Shown piece after piece: positions 8,499 through 16,766 of a stretch of 64,000 nucleotides of DNA. The stretch spans positions 248,001 through 312,000 of the forward strand of contig CAWEXB010000008.1 in assembly GCA_963812915.1 (NCBI GenBank). The letters are read 5' to 3'. The number at the start of each line of letters is the position of its first letter. Position 1 is the first letter of the stretch. The translations under genes were made by a program, and so were the position numbers. The notes under the pieces are model-generated. The model worked only from the letters and a program-made list of their open reading frames with translations. It had not been told where the DNA came from and searched no databases. The stretch comes from JACVRW01 sp963812915 (GTDB lineage: Bacteria > Actinomycetota > Thermoleophilia > Solirubrobacterales > Thermoleophilaceae).

Positions 8499-9791
8499 CT
8501 ACCGAAACGGCGCGCCGGGATCGAGCTCGAAGACGACCCCGGCGATCTCGACGTCGTCACCGGGCTCGAATCCGGCCGCCTCGAGGGCCCTGATCACACC
8601 CAGCGCGCGCAGCCGCTCCTCCACGTAGCGCAGCGCCTCCTCGTTGTCCACGTCGTGGCGGGCGATCAGCCGCTCGATCCCCCTCCCCTGCACGCGATAC
8701 GCGCGCGGGCCGGTGCGCTCGACCTCGAACGCGTCACCGGCTCCGGGGCGGTAGACGCGGTGCGTGGCGGGAGTCTCCGCCGTCGCCGGAGCCGCCTCCT
8801 CGGCCGGGACGCGCTGAAAGATCGCGTCGCGTAGCCGATCGAGTCCCCGACCCGTCGCGGCCGAGGTGGCCAAGACGGGGACGTCCCCGAGTCGGTCTTG
8901 CCACTGGCGTACGCTGCGGTCGACCTCGGACGCCGGCAGCAGGTCCGCCTTCGAGAGGCACACGATCCGCGGCAGCTCGGCGAGCCCATGTCCGTGCTCG
9001 CGCAGCTCCGCCTCGACCGTCGCGTAGTTCTCGGGCGGGTCCGAGCCGTCGAGCGGCGCGAGGTCGAGCACGTGGATCAGCAGCCGGCAGCGCTCCACGT
9101 GCGCCAGGAACTCGTGTCCGAGCCCCGCCCCCGCGCTCGCGCCCTCGATCAGGCCCGGGATGTCCGCCAGGACGAGCTGGCGGTCGTCCCGCTCGAGGGT
9201 CCCCAGGATCGGCTCGACGGTCGTGAAGGGATAGTCGGCCACCTTCGGCCGCGCGCGCGTCAGCCGGGCAAGGAGCGACGACTTGCCCGCGTTCGGCAGG
9301 CCCACCAGCCCGGCGTCGACGAGGAGCCTGAGCCGCAGCTCGAGCCAGCGCTCCTCACCCGCCAGACCGCGCTCGGCGAAGCGCGGCGCCTGGCGCGTGG
9401 CGGTCGCGAAGTGCCGGTTGCCGCGCCCGCCGGCGCCGCCGTGGGCGACCAATACGCGCTGTCCCGCGTGAAGGAGATCCCAGCGATCGCCCCTCTCGGG
9501 ATCCTCGACGACGGTGCCGGGGGGCACGCGCACCTCGAGCGGCTCGGGCGTCGCGCCGTGCTTGTTCGCACCCTGGCCGTGACCCCCACGCTTCGCCTTG
9601 AAGTGTGCGCCGCGACGGAAGGCCGAGAGATCCCGCAGCGACGGATCGCAGACGAGCACGACGTCGCCGCCGCGGCCGCCGTCCCCGCCGTCGGGCCCGC
9701 CCTTCGGCACGTGCGCCTCACGGCGAAACGAGACGACCCCGTTGCCGCCGTCGCCGCCCCTCACGTAGATGCGCGCTCGATCGTGGAACAC
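8499..9791 (-). CDS. obg: Obg GTPase (CgtA)
   Basis: 430 aa ribosome-associated GTPase for 50S assembly and stress control. Domains: glycine-rich Obg fold (FHDRARIYVRGGDGGNGVVSF, residues 1-155), G domain with P-loop GLPNAGKSSLL and ADIPGLIEGASAGAGLGHEFL switch II, and a C-terminal OCT domain ending VVFELDPGAP. I place the start at GTG 9791 because the Obg fold begins there and it lies 9 bases after the preceding stop; longer in-frame extensions overlap the DUF1028 gene. Canonical rplU-rpmA-obg-proB order. Confidence 0.96.
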   Translation of the reverse strand: MFHDRARIYVRGGDGGNGVVSFRREAHVPKGGPDGGDGGRGGDVVLVCDPSLRDLSAFRRGAHFKAKRGGHGQGANKHGATPEPLEVRVPPGTVVEDPERGDRWDLLHAGQRVLVAHGGAGGRGNRHFATATRQAPRFAERGLAGEERWLELRLRLLVDAGLVGLPNAGKSSLLARLTRARPKVADYPFTTVEPILGTLERDDRQLVLADIPGLIEGASAGAGLGHEFLAHVERCRLLIHVLDLAPLDGSDPPENYATVEAELREHGHGLAELPRIVCLSKADLLPASEVDRSVRQWQDRLGDVPVLATSAATGRGLDRLRDAIFQRVPAEEAAPATAETPATHRVYRPGAGDAFEVERTGPRAYRVQGRGIERLIARHDVDNEEALRYVEERLRALGVIRALEAAGFEPGDDVEIAGVVFELDPGAPFR

Positions 9792-9799
9792 AACGACCG

Positions 9800-10735
9800 C
9801 TAGCCACTTGGCTGCGGCTCCGGCCCGACCTCCATCCGGCCGGACCGGGTGAGCCGCGCGATCAGTTCGCGGTCGTCCGGAAAGAGACCCGCCGCGGGCA
9901 GCCGTCGCAAGAGCTCGGCCCATCCCGCGTGGCCGTCGAACACGTGCCGGAGGATCTGGGCGGCCTCCTCCTCGCGCCCCACGGCCGCGAGGTACGCGCC
10001 ATGCCAGAAGGCGAGCTCGGTGCTCTCCGGCTGCCTGCGATGCGCCGCTGCGTACTCGGCGAGCGCCGCCTCGCTCTGGCCGCGGGCGGCCAGCTCGTCC
10101 CCAGCGTCGACCCGCGCGTAGGCCCGTCGCAGCTCGAGGAGACGACGCAGCTCGCGCACTGGGTCGGGATTGTCCTCGACGCGCAGGTCGAGGAGCCGGT
10201 CCTCCGACGGCTGGCCGGAGGCCCGCGGCGCGACCACGAGCAGCGCGGCCGACTGACGGCCGCGCAGGTCGCCGCCCTCAGCCTCCGCGGCGTCGAGCGC
10301 CGCGAGGAGCCGAGAGCCGAGATCGCCCGATGCGCGGCGAAATGCGTCGACCATGGCGTCCCACACCGTCCCCCGGGCCATCATGTTTGCCTGCGCCGAC
10401 ACCTGCTCGCCCACGCGGTGCCCGGCCTCGGCGATGCAGCGGCCACCGGTGTGCACCGCCACCCGCCCGGCGCGATCGAGAACGGCAACCTGGCGCACAT
10501 CGTCCTGGTCGTCGTCTGCGAGCAGCCGGTCCAACGCCGCGGGCGCGCTGAGTCCGCCACCCATCAGCTCGAGCCCACGCGGCCCGTAGGCGGGCTCGAT
10601 GATCGACTGCGTGGCCACCGCCCCCACCCCCGCCTCCGCCCAGCTCACGAGCGAGCCGACGCCGAAGAAGTGGGACTGGACGGCGACCCCGAGCTCGCCG
10701 CTCGAGGAGTCGCGGGCGACGATCGAGTAGGTCAG
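9800..10735 (-). CDS. DUF1028 family protein
   Basis: About 311 aa. The N-terminal DUF1028 domain has a predicted Ntn-hydrolase-like fold (SIVARDSSSGELGVAVQSHFFGVGSLVSWAEAGVGAVATQ, LMGGGLSAPAALDRLLADDD, CIAEAGHRVGEQVSAQANMM). The C-terminal helical part resembles TPR repeats (AALAEYAAAHRRQPESTELAFWHGAYLAAVGREEEA). The conserved N-terminus is reached only from a CTG codon at 10735, 10 bases after the rpmA stop; the first GTG (10648) would delete the conserved first strand. Function unknown. Position inside the rpmA-obg operon is unusual. Confidence 0.8.
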   Translation of the reverse strand: MTYSIVARDSSSGELGVAVQSHFFGVGSLVSWAEAGVGAVATQSIIEPAYGPRGLELMGGGLSAPAALDRLLADDDQDDVRQVAVLDRAGRVAVHTGGRCIAEAGHRVGEQVSAQANMMARGTVWDAMVDAFRRASGDLGSRLLAALDAAEAEGGDLRGRQSAALLVVAPRASGQPSEDRLLDLRVEDNPDPVRELRRLLELRRAYARVDAGDELAARGQSEAALAEYAAAHRRQPESTELAFWHGAYLAAVGREEEAAQILRHVFDGHAGWAELLRRLPAAGLFPDDRELIARLTRSGRMEVGPEPQPSG

Positions 10736-10745
10736 GGCGCGGAGG

Positions 10746-11000
10746 CTACTCGGTCGGCTCTACCGAGATGACTCGGCCGCGCCGACCCGCCGAGAACTGC
10801 ACCACGCCTGGGCGCGCCGCGAAAATCGTGTCGTCTCTGCCGATGCCGGCGCCCTCGCCGGGCTTGAAGCGCGTGCCTCGCTGCCGAACGATGATTTCGC
10901 CGCCGGTCACGGTCTGGCCCGCGAACACCTTCACTCCGAGCCGCTTGGCGTTCGAGTCGCGGCCGTTGCGGCTCGAGCCGAGGCCTTTCTTATGAGCCAT
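10746..11000 (-). CDS. rpmA: Ribosomal protein bL27
   Basis: 84 aa. Starts MAHKKGLGSSRNGRDSNAKR with the typical basic N-terminal arm that reaches the peptidyl-transferase centre, followed by the L27 fold (GGEIIVRQRGTRFKPGEGAGIGRDDT). There is no Firmicutes-type cleavable N-terminal extension. Overlaps the rplU stop by 11 bases. Confidence 0.98.
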   Translation of the reverse strand: MAHKKGLGSSRNGRDSNAKRLGVKVFAGQTVTGGEIIVRQRGTRFKPGEGAGIGRDDTIFAARPGVVQFSAGRRGRVISVEPTE

Positions 11001-11355
11001 CCTCGTCCTCCTGCTGCTTCTTCGCTCCCCCCGAGCGCCGGGCCTGCGCCTTGATGGAGCCGATCTCGAGACGGGTCAGATCCGAGCGGTGACCGAAGCG
11101 GCGCTTGTAGCCGCGCTTCGGCTTGAACTTGAGCCCGTGGATCTTCTTGCCACGCTCGTGGCCCGTCACGGTCGCCTGCACCTTCACATTGCCGAGGGCC
11201 GCCCCCTCGAAGACCGCCTTGTCGCCGTCGGCGAACAGCAGCGGCTCGAGCTCGACCTTGTCCCCCTCGCCTGCGGACAGGCGATCCACGACGATCGAGT
11301 CGCCCTCCTCGACGCGGTACTGCTTACCGCCCACTCTGACGATCGCGTAGCTCAT
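10990..11355 (-). CDS. rplU: Ribosomal protein bL21
   Basis: 121 aa. YAIVRVGGKQYRVEEGDSIVVDRL at the N-terminus and the terminal signature KRRFGHRSDLTRLEIGSIKA identify bL21. An acidic tail QQEDEDGS follows. ATG at 11355 chosen because the L21 fold begins there; upstream in-frame codons read through the intergenic promoter region. Head of the leftward rplU-rpmA-DUF1028-obg-proB group. Confidence 0.97.
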   Translation of the reverse strand: MSYAIVRVGGKQYRVEEGDSIVVDRLSAGEGDKVELEPLLFADGDKAVFEGAALGNVKVQATVTGHERGKKIHGLKFKPKRGYKRRFGHRSDLTRLEIGSIKAQARRSGGAKKQQEDEDGS

Positions 11356-11437
11356 AGCAAAGGCGCCCGCCGGACGCGGCGCACGCCGTAGGCGAGTGTA
11401 GCGACCGGTCGGCCTCGGGCACCGGCCGCGCCCACGG

Positions 11438-11466
11438 TTGACTATCGAGCTAACTCGATATATCGT
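11438..11466 (+). promoter_or_regulatory. padR promoter with embedded PadR operator
   Basis: A -35 box TTGACT (11438-11443), 17-bp spacer and -10-like TATCGT (11461-11466) precede padR. The spacer is filled by the near-perfect palindrome TATCGAGCTAACTCGATA (11443-11460), whose 7-bp arms and A/T-containing centre resemble known PadR sites. A bound dimer would block polymerase, which implies autorepression. A good Shine-Dalgarno, GAGAGGAAG, precedes the ATG. Confidence 0.75.
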
Positions 11467-11503
11467 TGACTGTCGTACACCACCCGTCTGAGAGGAAGCA
11501 CCG

Positions 11504-12124
11504 ATGTCCGATTTCGCCGCACGCTGGTTCGAACGTCCCTGGCACGTCTGGATGTCCCCGCCCCATCGCGGGCACCGCCACGGCTCGCATGGCCGCGGGT
11601 CCGGGCATGGCTTCGACCCGCGCGCCTTCTGGCAGGGCCCGTGGCGCGGCATGGGCTTCGGCCCCGGTCGCCGCTCCCGCGCGAAGCGCGGCGATGTGCG
11701 CGCGGCGGCGCTGCTGCTACTCGCCGAGGAGCCGCGCAACGGCTATCAGCTGATGGAGGAGATCGAGCACCGCAGCGGCGGCGCCTGGCGCCCGAGCCCC
11801 GGGTCGATCTACCCCGCGCTCTCGCAGCTGGAGGACGAGGGGCTCGTACGTGTTGAGGAGACCGCCGGCCGGCGGGCCTACAGTCTCACCCCGGAAGGGG
11901 AGACGTACGTCGAGGAGAACCGCGAGGCGCTCGGCAGCCCCTGGGACGAGGCCGGCGAGGGCGTACCGGACGATCTCGTGGACCTGCGCACCCTGATCGC
12001 CCACGTCGGCATGGCCACGCTCCAGGTCGGGCAGTCGGGTGACGAGAAGCAGGTCGCCGAGGCGAAGAAGGTCCTCTCCGAGGCGCGCAAGTCGCTCTAC
12101 CGCATCCTCGCGGAGGACGACTGA
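11504..12124 (+). CDS. PadR-family transcriptional regulator
   Basis: 206 aa. A His/Gly/Pro/Trp-rich leader (residues 1-62, including PHRGHRHGSHGRGSGHG) precedes the winged-helix PadR domain (RGDVRAAALLLLAEEPRNGYQLMEEIEHRSGGAWRPSPGSIYPAL...VRVEETAGRRAYSLTPEG). The C-terminal helix (QVAEAKKVLSEARKSLYRILAE) is the dimerization element. PadR proteins usually repress an exporter or detox gene in response to a ligand; no obvious target is adjacent. The histidine-rich leader might bind metal (inference). Confidence 0.92.
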   Translation: MSDFAARWFERPWHVWMSPPHRGHRHGSHGRGSGHGFDPRAFWQGPWRGMGFGPGRRSRAKRGDVRAAALLLLAEEPRNGYQLMEEIEHRSGGAWRPSPGSIYPALSQLEDEGLVRVEETAGRRAYSLTPEGETYVEENREALGSPWDEAGEGVPDDLVDLRTLIAHVGMATLQVGQSGDEKQVAEAKKVLSEARKSLYRILAEDD

Positions 12125-12140
12125 GCGAGCGGCTCGAAGC

Positions 12141-12995
12141 TCACGGCGTGCCTTGCGGTCGTTTGCCGGCGACGACGAGCAAATAGTCGTACCGGTATTC
12201 CGCGAGGCCGCCGGGTTCGCCCCGGTTCGCTTGCGTGGCGAGGTCGAGAAAATCTCGGTCGAGGGCCGCGGCGCGCTCGGGCTGGTCGACGAGGCTCGCG
12301 TAAATGGCCGCGACCGGCCCGAAGGTCTGCTTGAAGAGCTCGCAGTAGTCGCGCGGGCTTTCGGCCTTCTCGACGTAGGTTCCGGTCGTAAGCTCGAGCC
12401 GCTCGACCCGGTCCCCGAATAGTCGCCGTACGTGCCCCTCGCTACCCCAGAGGCCGGGCGTCGGGCCGGGCGGCGGCGGACCGTAGGGTGCGAAGACCGC
12501 GAAGAAGTCGTCGATCTCGGGCGTGAAGTTGAGCATCCCGATCGTCCCGCCGGGCCGGCAGACGCGCACCATCTCGTCGGCGACGGCTTGGTGGTCGGGG
12601 GCGAAGATCGCGCCCAGCGAGGACGTGACGACGTCGAAGGCGTCGTCGTCGAAGGGAAGCGCCTCGGCGTCGGCCTCGACCCAGTCGAGCTCCACGCCGC
12701 GCACCTCAGCTTCGCGGCGACCGGCCTCGAAGTTCTCGGGCGTGAGGTCCGAGGCGACGACCCGGGCGCCGGCCTCCGCCGCTCGGATGGCCACGTTGCC
12801 GGTGCCGGCCGCCACGTCGAGCACGGTCTGGCCGGCGGAGATCTCGCACGCATCGACGAGCACCGGCCCGAGCTCCCAAACGGTCGCCTTAGCAAATCGG
12901 TGGTAGTCCCCGAGCGCCCAAGCCGCCCGGGTCCCCGCCTTGAGATCGCCGGCGATGTCCGCCGTCGGGTCCTTTGCCGGCTCGGTCGCGGTCAT
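12141..12995 (-). CDS. Class I SAM-dependent methyltransferase (UbiE/Methyltransf_11-like)
   Basis: 284 aa. Rossmann-fold methyltransferase with motif I VLDVAAGTGNVAIRAAEAGA (about residues 58-77), motif II acidic VVASDLTPENF, motif III WVEADAEALPFDDDAFDVV and a post-motif FAPDHQAVADEMVRVCRPGG. The small-molecule type is clear but the substrate is not. Convergent with padR, 17 bp between stops. An imperfect 7-bp hairpin (CCGAGAC-TG-GTCTCGG, 13047-13062) lies between its start and the next gene. Confidence 0.87.
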   Translation of the reverse strand: MTATEPAKDPTADIAGDLKAGTRAAWALGDYHRFAKATVWELGPVLVDACEISAGQTVLDVAAGTGNVAIRAAEAGARVVASDLTPENFEAGRREAEVRGVELDWVEADAEALPFDDDAFDVVTSSLGAIFAPDHQAVADEMVRVCRPGGTIGMLNFTPEIDDFFAVFAPYGPPPPGPTPGLWGSEGHVRRLFGDRVERLELTTGTYVEKAESPRDYCELFKQTFGPVAAIYASLVDQPERAAALDRDFLDLATQANRGEPGGLAEYRYDYLLVVAGKRPQGTP

Positions 12996-13046
12996 CTGCC
13001 CACCCTAGATCCCGGCGACCCTGGCCGCTTCGCCAGAACATGCCAT

Positions 13047-13062
13047 CCGAGACTGGTCTCGG
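13047..13062. other. Short inverted repeat between the luxR-type gene and the methyltransferase
   Basis: CCGAGAC-TG-GTCTCGG, 7-bp arms with a 2-base centre, 15 bases after the regulator stop and about 50 bases upstream of the methyltransferase start. No T tract follows, so it could be an operator as easily as a terminator. Confidence 0.3.
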
Positions 13063-13077
13063 GATCGCCAGAACTGG

Positions 13078-14742
13078 CTACTCGAGCAGGCCGGAGCGCA
13101 CGGCGTGGGCGGCCGCGGCCGTGCGCGAGGGGAGGTCGAGCTTGCGCAGGATGTTCGTGACGTGCCGGTGGACGGTGTGCTCGCTGACCACCAGCCGCTC
13201 GGCGATCTGCTGGTTCGTGAGCCCCTCGGCGAGCAGGCGCAGGACCTCTCGCTCCCGCGGGGTGACCTCGGCGTGCGGGGAGCGGCCGTCGCGGGCGCAC
13301 GCGTCGAGGATTCGCCGGGCGCGGGCAGCCTGCGTCGCGGCCCCCAGCGCGACCAGGCGCTCGAGGGCCGAACTCGCCTCACGCTCCGCTGCATCGACGC
13401 GACCGAGCGCGAGGAGGGTCGTGGCGAGCTCGACCCTTCCCTCGGCGGCCTCGAAGACGCCGCCGCTTCGCTCGAAGGTGTCGACGGCGTCCTCGAACAG
13501 CGGCCGAGCGCGGTCGTGTTCGCCTCGGGCGGCCGCCAGGACCGCCTCGGCCAGGTCGGCGCCTGCCCGGAGCGGGGCCGTCCCGACTTCGCGCTCGACC
13601 TCCCGCAGGGCCCGGAGCGCCGTGCCGGCCTCTTCGAGCCCGCCGCGCGCGGTGTGGGCTCGGACGAGCAGGTCGAGCGCCTGAGCGCGGTCGAGCCCGC
13701 GATGCGCGGGCATCTGTCGCAGGAGTCGCTCGGCGAGCTCGACCGCCCCGTTCGCCTCGCCGCGGTCGAGCGCCAGACGGGCGCGACAGAGCTGCGCGCC
13801 CGCGCGCGGCCCCGCCTGGTCGAGCAGCCGAATCGCCTCCTCGCCTCGACCCTGCCGCCGTCTCAACTCCGCCAGCCCCACCAGCGGGCTCCCCACCCAC
13901 GCCGGGCGAGAGCCGAGGAAGTCCTCGATAGAGGCCTCGAGCAGTGTCTCGGCCTCGCTCCAGTCGCCCCGCCAGAGGTGCACCGTGCCGTACTCGGCGC
14001 GGCAGAAGGCCAGCATGAACCTGCTCCCGTAACGCTCGGCGAACTCGGCGATTCGGTCGCACCACTCGAAGGCGCGCTCGTAGTCGCGGCAGGCGATGCA
14101 CGCGTTCACCAGGAAGCAGCAGGCCCAGGCGCTCGAGATCGGAATCGCGGCCTGCCTCTCCAGGGCGACCGCGGTCGCCTCGTCGAGACATCGCATCCCC
14201 TCCCCCACCCGGGCGCACGTCACCAGCGAGGCCCCTTCGAGGGCCAGACCGAGCATTTCCAGGTCGGGCGCTCCGAATCGCCGCCCCAGCTCGGCGGCCC
14301 GCCGCGCGTGCTCCTCGGCGGTCGCGGTCTCGGCGCCCGTGTGCGCCACGAAGCCCTCGAGAAAGGCGAGCCAGCCGTGGTCGGGGCCGGGCTCGAGTGG
14401 ATCCAGCAGGCGATGGGCGCGCCGGAGCCACCCGCTCGCCACCGACCAGGCGCCGTAGAAGTCGAGCTGGTCGGAGGCGAGCCACGTCGCCATCCGGGCA
14501 GCGCTCGGCGCATCGCCTCCTTGCCGGTAGAGGCGGTAGGCACGCTCCCTTGACTCGAACACGACCGCCGCGTCGTCGAGCCACCACGCGGCCCAGCTCA
14601 GGCCCTCGTACGCCTCGGCCGTCTCGCCGGCGACCAGGGCCTCATCGAAGGCCGCCCGCGCGGCGTCCCACCGTCCCGCCGCCAGCTCGGCCCAGCCCAG
14701 GTCCAGGGGGTCGGATGGGGTCCCATTCGAAGCTCGGGCCAC
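13078..14742 (-). CDS. LuxR-family regulator with TPR-like sensor region
   Basis: 554 aa. Residues about 10-480 are tandem helical pairs of TPR type (LGWAELAAGRWDAARAAFDEAL, ALGRVDAAEREASSALERL). The C-terminal LuxR/GerE helix-turn-helix is VTPREREVLRLLAEGLTNQQIAERLVVSEHTVHRHVTNIL. There is no N-terminal NTPase, unlike the LAL/MalT group. I choose GTG 14742 because a GGGGGGAAG Shine-Dalgarno precedes it; GTG 14775 is an alternative, and longer extensions would run through the divergent gene at 14788. Ligand and targets unknown. Confidence 0.83.
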   Translation of the reverse strand: MARASNGTPSDPLDLGWAELAAGRWDAARAAFDEALVAGETAEAYEGLSWAAWWLDDAAVVFESRERAYRLYRQGGDAPSAARMATWLASDQLDFYGAWSVASGWLRRAHRLLDPLEPGPDHGWLAFLEGFVAHTGAETATAEEHARRAAELGRRFGAPDLEMLGLALEGASLVTCARVGEGMRCLDEATAVALERQAAIPISSAWACCFLVNACIACRDYERAFEWCDRIAEFAERYGSRFMLAFCRAEYGTVHLWRGDWSEAETLLEASIEDFLGSRPAWVGSPLVGLAELRRRQGRGEEAIRLLDQAGPRAGAQLCRARLALDRGEANGAVELAERLLRQMPAHRGLDRAQALDLLVRAHTARGGLEEAGTALRALREVEREVGTAPLRAGADLAEAVLAAARGEHDRARPLFEDAVDTFERSGGVFEAAEGRVELATTLLALGRVDAAEREASSALERLVALGAATQAARARRILDACARDGRSPHAEVTPREREVLRLLAEGLTNQQIAERLVVSEHTVHRHVTNILRKLDLPSRTAAAAHAVRSGLLE

Positions 14743-14787
14743 CCGCGCATTCTTCCCCCCCGGACCGGGTGTCACAATGCCGGCCGC

Positions 14788-15126
14788 ATGAGGTGCCTGG
14801 GCGCGACCCTTCTGGCCGGCGTGGTGATCGGACTCTCGCTTATGGCCACCCCGGCCGAAGCGCGCCGCACGTGCCCGGGCACGGTGACGTTCTCGGGCAC
14901 GCCAACCAAGATCGTCATTCTGCGCGGCGTCAGCTGCAGAACGGCTCGGCGCGTTGTGCGGGCGTACGATCGCGGGTCGCCGCCCCGCCCCTGGCAATGT
15001 TTCCTGGCCCACGCCCCATTCGACCGCGTGGGCGGCCGGATCGTCGGGTTCTCATGCGCCTGGGGAGGGCGTCGTGGGGACGTGCGGCGATGGCCGCACG
15101 CGTTCCTCGGGACAATCCGACCCTAG
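14788..15126 (+). CDS. Small secreted protein with four cysteines
   Basis: 112 aa. A classical signal peptide (RCLGATLLAGVVIGLSLMATPAEA) has a predicted cut after AEA. The mature part has four cysteines (RTCPG, GVSCRT, WQCFL, GFSCAW) spaced as two likely disulfides. The pattern of a strand, then GxSC with ARRVV helix, then two later cysteines recurs in small secreted actinobacterial proteins of unknown role. No enzyme motif seen. Divergent from the luxR-type gene and 58 bp upstream of the PQQ-like protein. Confidence 0.65.
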   Translation: MRCLGATLLAGVVIGLSLMATPAEARRTCPGTVTFSGTPTKIVILRGVSCRTARRVVRAYDRGSPPRPWQCFLAHAPFDRVGGRIVGFSCAWGGRRGDVRRWPHAFLGTIRP

Positions 15127-15184
15127 GCGGCCGCCCCCGCCGGCGGCAGGAGATCGTGACCGCCCGTCGTAAGCGCTGGATACC

Positions 15185-16756
15185 GTGGCCCGTGGGTCGT
15201 CCACCGTCCACCGCCCGGTACGGGGGTTGGTCGATCGACACCCCCGTGCCCGTCGACGCCGATGGCTCCGGCTCCTCGGCGTGGTCGCGGTCGTGGTCGC
15301 CGCGCTCGGAGTAGGTGAGCTGGTGGCGCGCACCAGCCAGACGACGCCGACGGTCGGCACGCCGGAGCGGCCGGCGCCAGTCGCCCCCGAGAAGCAGGCG
15401 CCGCCGGCCCCCTCGCCGCGACCGGCGGGTCCCATTAACTCCGAGGTCCCTGGCCTCACCACCTTCCGGGGCAGCCTCACGCGCTCCTACTACGGCGAGG
15501 GCCCGGTCCCGCGGCGGCCCCGGATTCTCTGGCGCTACCCGAGACGGGGCGGGATGTGCGCCCAGTCGACCGACGAGTCGGGCACCAAAACCTGGTGCGG
15601 CGTGGGCTGGACGGGCCAGCCGAACGTGATCCCGCACGAGGACGGGCTCCTGGAGCTGCGCTTCGGCGCCTACGACACCAACTACCACTTTCTCAACGCA
15701 CGCAGCGGACGGCAGATTCGCGAGGATCTCGACACCGGCGACCTCGCCAAGGGCTCGGCTACCTCCGACCCCGACGGCTACCCGCTGTACTACGCCGGCT
15801 CCCGCGACAACAGCTTCCGCATCGTCGCCCTCGACCGGCGGCGGCCGACCGTGCTGTGGTCGCTCGACGCCGATACGAGCGTTCCCGAGCCGGTCTGGAA
15901 CAACGACTGGGACGGCGCCGCGCTCGTGGTGGGCGACTACCTCGTCGAGGGCGGCGAGAACTCCTGGCTCTACGTCATCAAGCTGAACCGCGGTTGGACG
16001 CGGAAGGGCAAGGTGCGCGTTCGTCCGCGCGTCGTCCTGACGGTGCCGGGCTGGGACGACCAGCTGGAGAGCGACGCGCCGGGCAGGCACTTCTCGATCG
16101 AGAGCTCGGTGGCCTTCGACGACGGGGTCGTCTACTTCGCCAACTCCGCCGGGCTGGTGCAGGGCTGGGACATCTCCCGCGTGCTGCGGGGCGGGCGCAA
16201 GGCCAGGCGGGTCTTCCGCTTCTGGACGGGCGACGACACGGACGCCTCGATCGTGATCGACGAGGACGGGCACCTGTATGTCGCGAGCGAGCTCGAGACC
16301 TGGGGCGCGCGGTCGCTCGAGGTGGGCCAGCTGATGAAGCTCGACCCGCGCCGGCGCAGGCGGCCGCTCGTCTGGTCGGTCCCGATCCGGGAGACCGACG
16401 GGGAAAGCGGCGGGTCCTGGTCGACGCCCGCACTCGACCGCGACATGGTCTACGTCGCGACGAACGCGGGCGGCCTCCTCGGCGTCGATCGCGAGAGCGG
16501 AAGGGTGCGCTGGCGCATCGGGCTCCCCGGGCCGACCTGGAGCTCACCGGTGGTCGTCGACGACGTCCTGCTCCAGGGCGACTGCGACGGCGTCCTGCAC
16601 GCATACGACGTGAGCGACGGGCGGCGCAAGCCGCCCGAGCTCTGGCGCGTCACGCTCGGCGGCTGCATCGAGGCGACGCCGGCCGTTTGGAAGGGCCAGA
16701 TCTTCGTCGGCACGCGGGCCGGAGCGATGTACGCGGTCGGCGACCGGCGGCCCTGA
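15185..16756 (+). CDS. Membrane-anchored PQQ-like beta-propeller protein
   Basis: 523 aa. A basic N-terminus and single membrane helix (LLGVVAVVVAALGVGELVA, about residues 31-49) lead to a Pro-rich linker and an extracellular beta-propeller with PQQ/BamB-like repeats (GGLLGVDRESGRVRWRIGLPGPTWSSPVVVDDVLLQGDCDGVLHAYDVSDG). Repeat edges have the usual aromatic-Gly-D pattern. No PQQ ligand set can be assigned, so a structural or binding role is as likely as a dehydrogenase role. Start is GTG 15185. Convergent with the RNase E/G gene, 10 bp between stops. Confidence 0.78.
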   Translation: MARGSSTVHRPVRGLVDRHPRARRRRWLRLLGVVAVVVAALGVGELVARTSQTTPTVGTPERPAPVAPEKQAPPAPSPRPAGPINSEVPGLTTFRGSLTRSYYGEGPVPRRPRILWRYPRRGGMCAQSTDESGTKTWCGVGWTGQPNVIPHEDGLLELRFGAYDTNYHFLNARSGRQIREDLDTGDLAKGSATSDPDGYPLYYAGSRDNSFRIVALDRRRPTVLWSLDADTSVPEPVWNNDWDGAALVVGDYLVEGGENSWLYVIKLNRGWTRKGKVRVRPRVVLTVPGWDDQLESDAPGRHFSIESSVAFDDGVVYFANSAGLVQGWDISRVLRGGRKARRVFRFWTGDDTDASIVIDEDGHLYVASELETWGARSLEVGQLMKLDPRRRRRPLVWSVPIRETDGESGGSWSTPALDRDMVYVATNAGGLLGVDRESGRVRWRIGLPGPTWSSPVVVDDVLLQGDCDGVLHAYDVSDGRRKPPELWRVTLGGCIEATPAVWKGQIFVGTRAGAMYAVGDRRP

Positions 16757-16766
16757 GCCTGCCCAG

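Noticed and set aside
9792..9923. Longer start for obg
   Set aside because: It would overlap the DUF1028 gene and add non-conserved residues; the Obg fold begins at GTG 9791.
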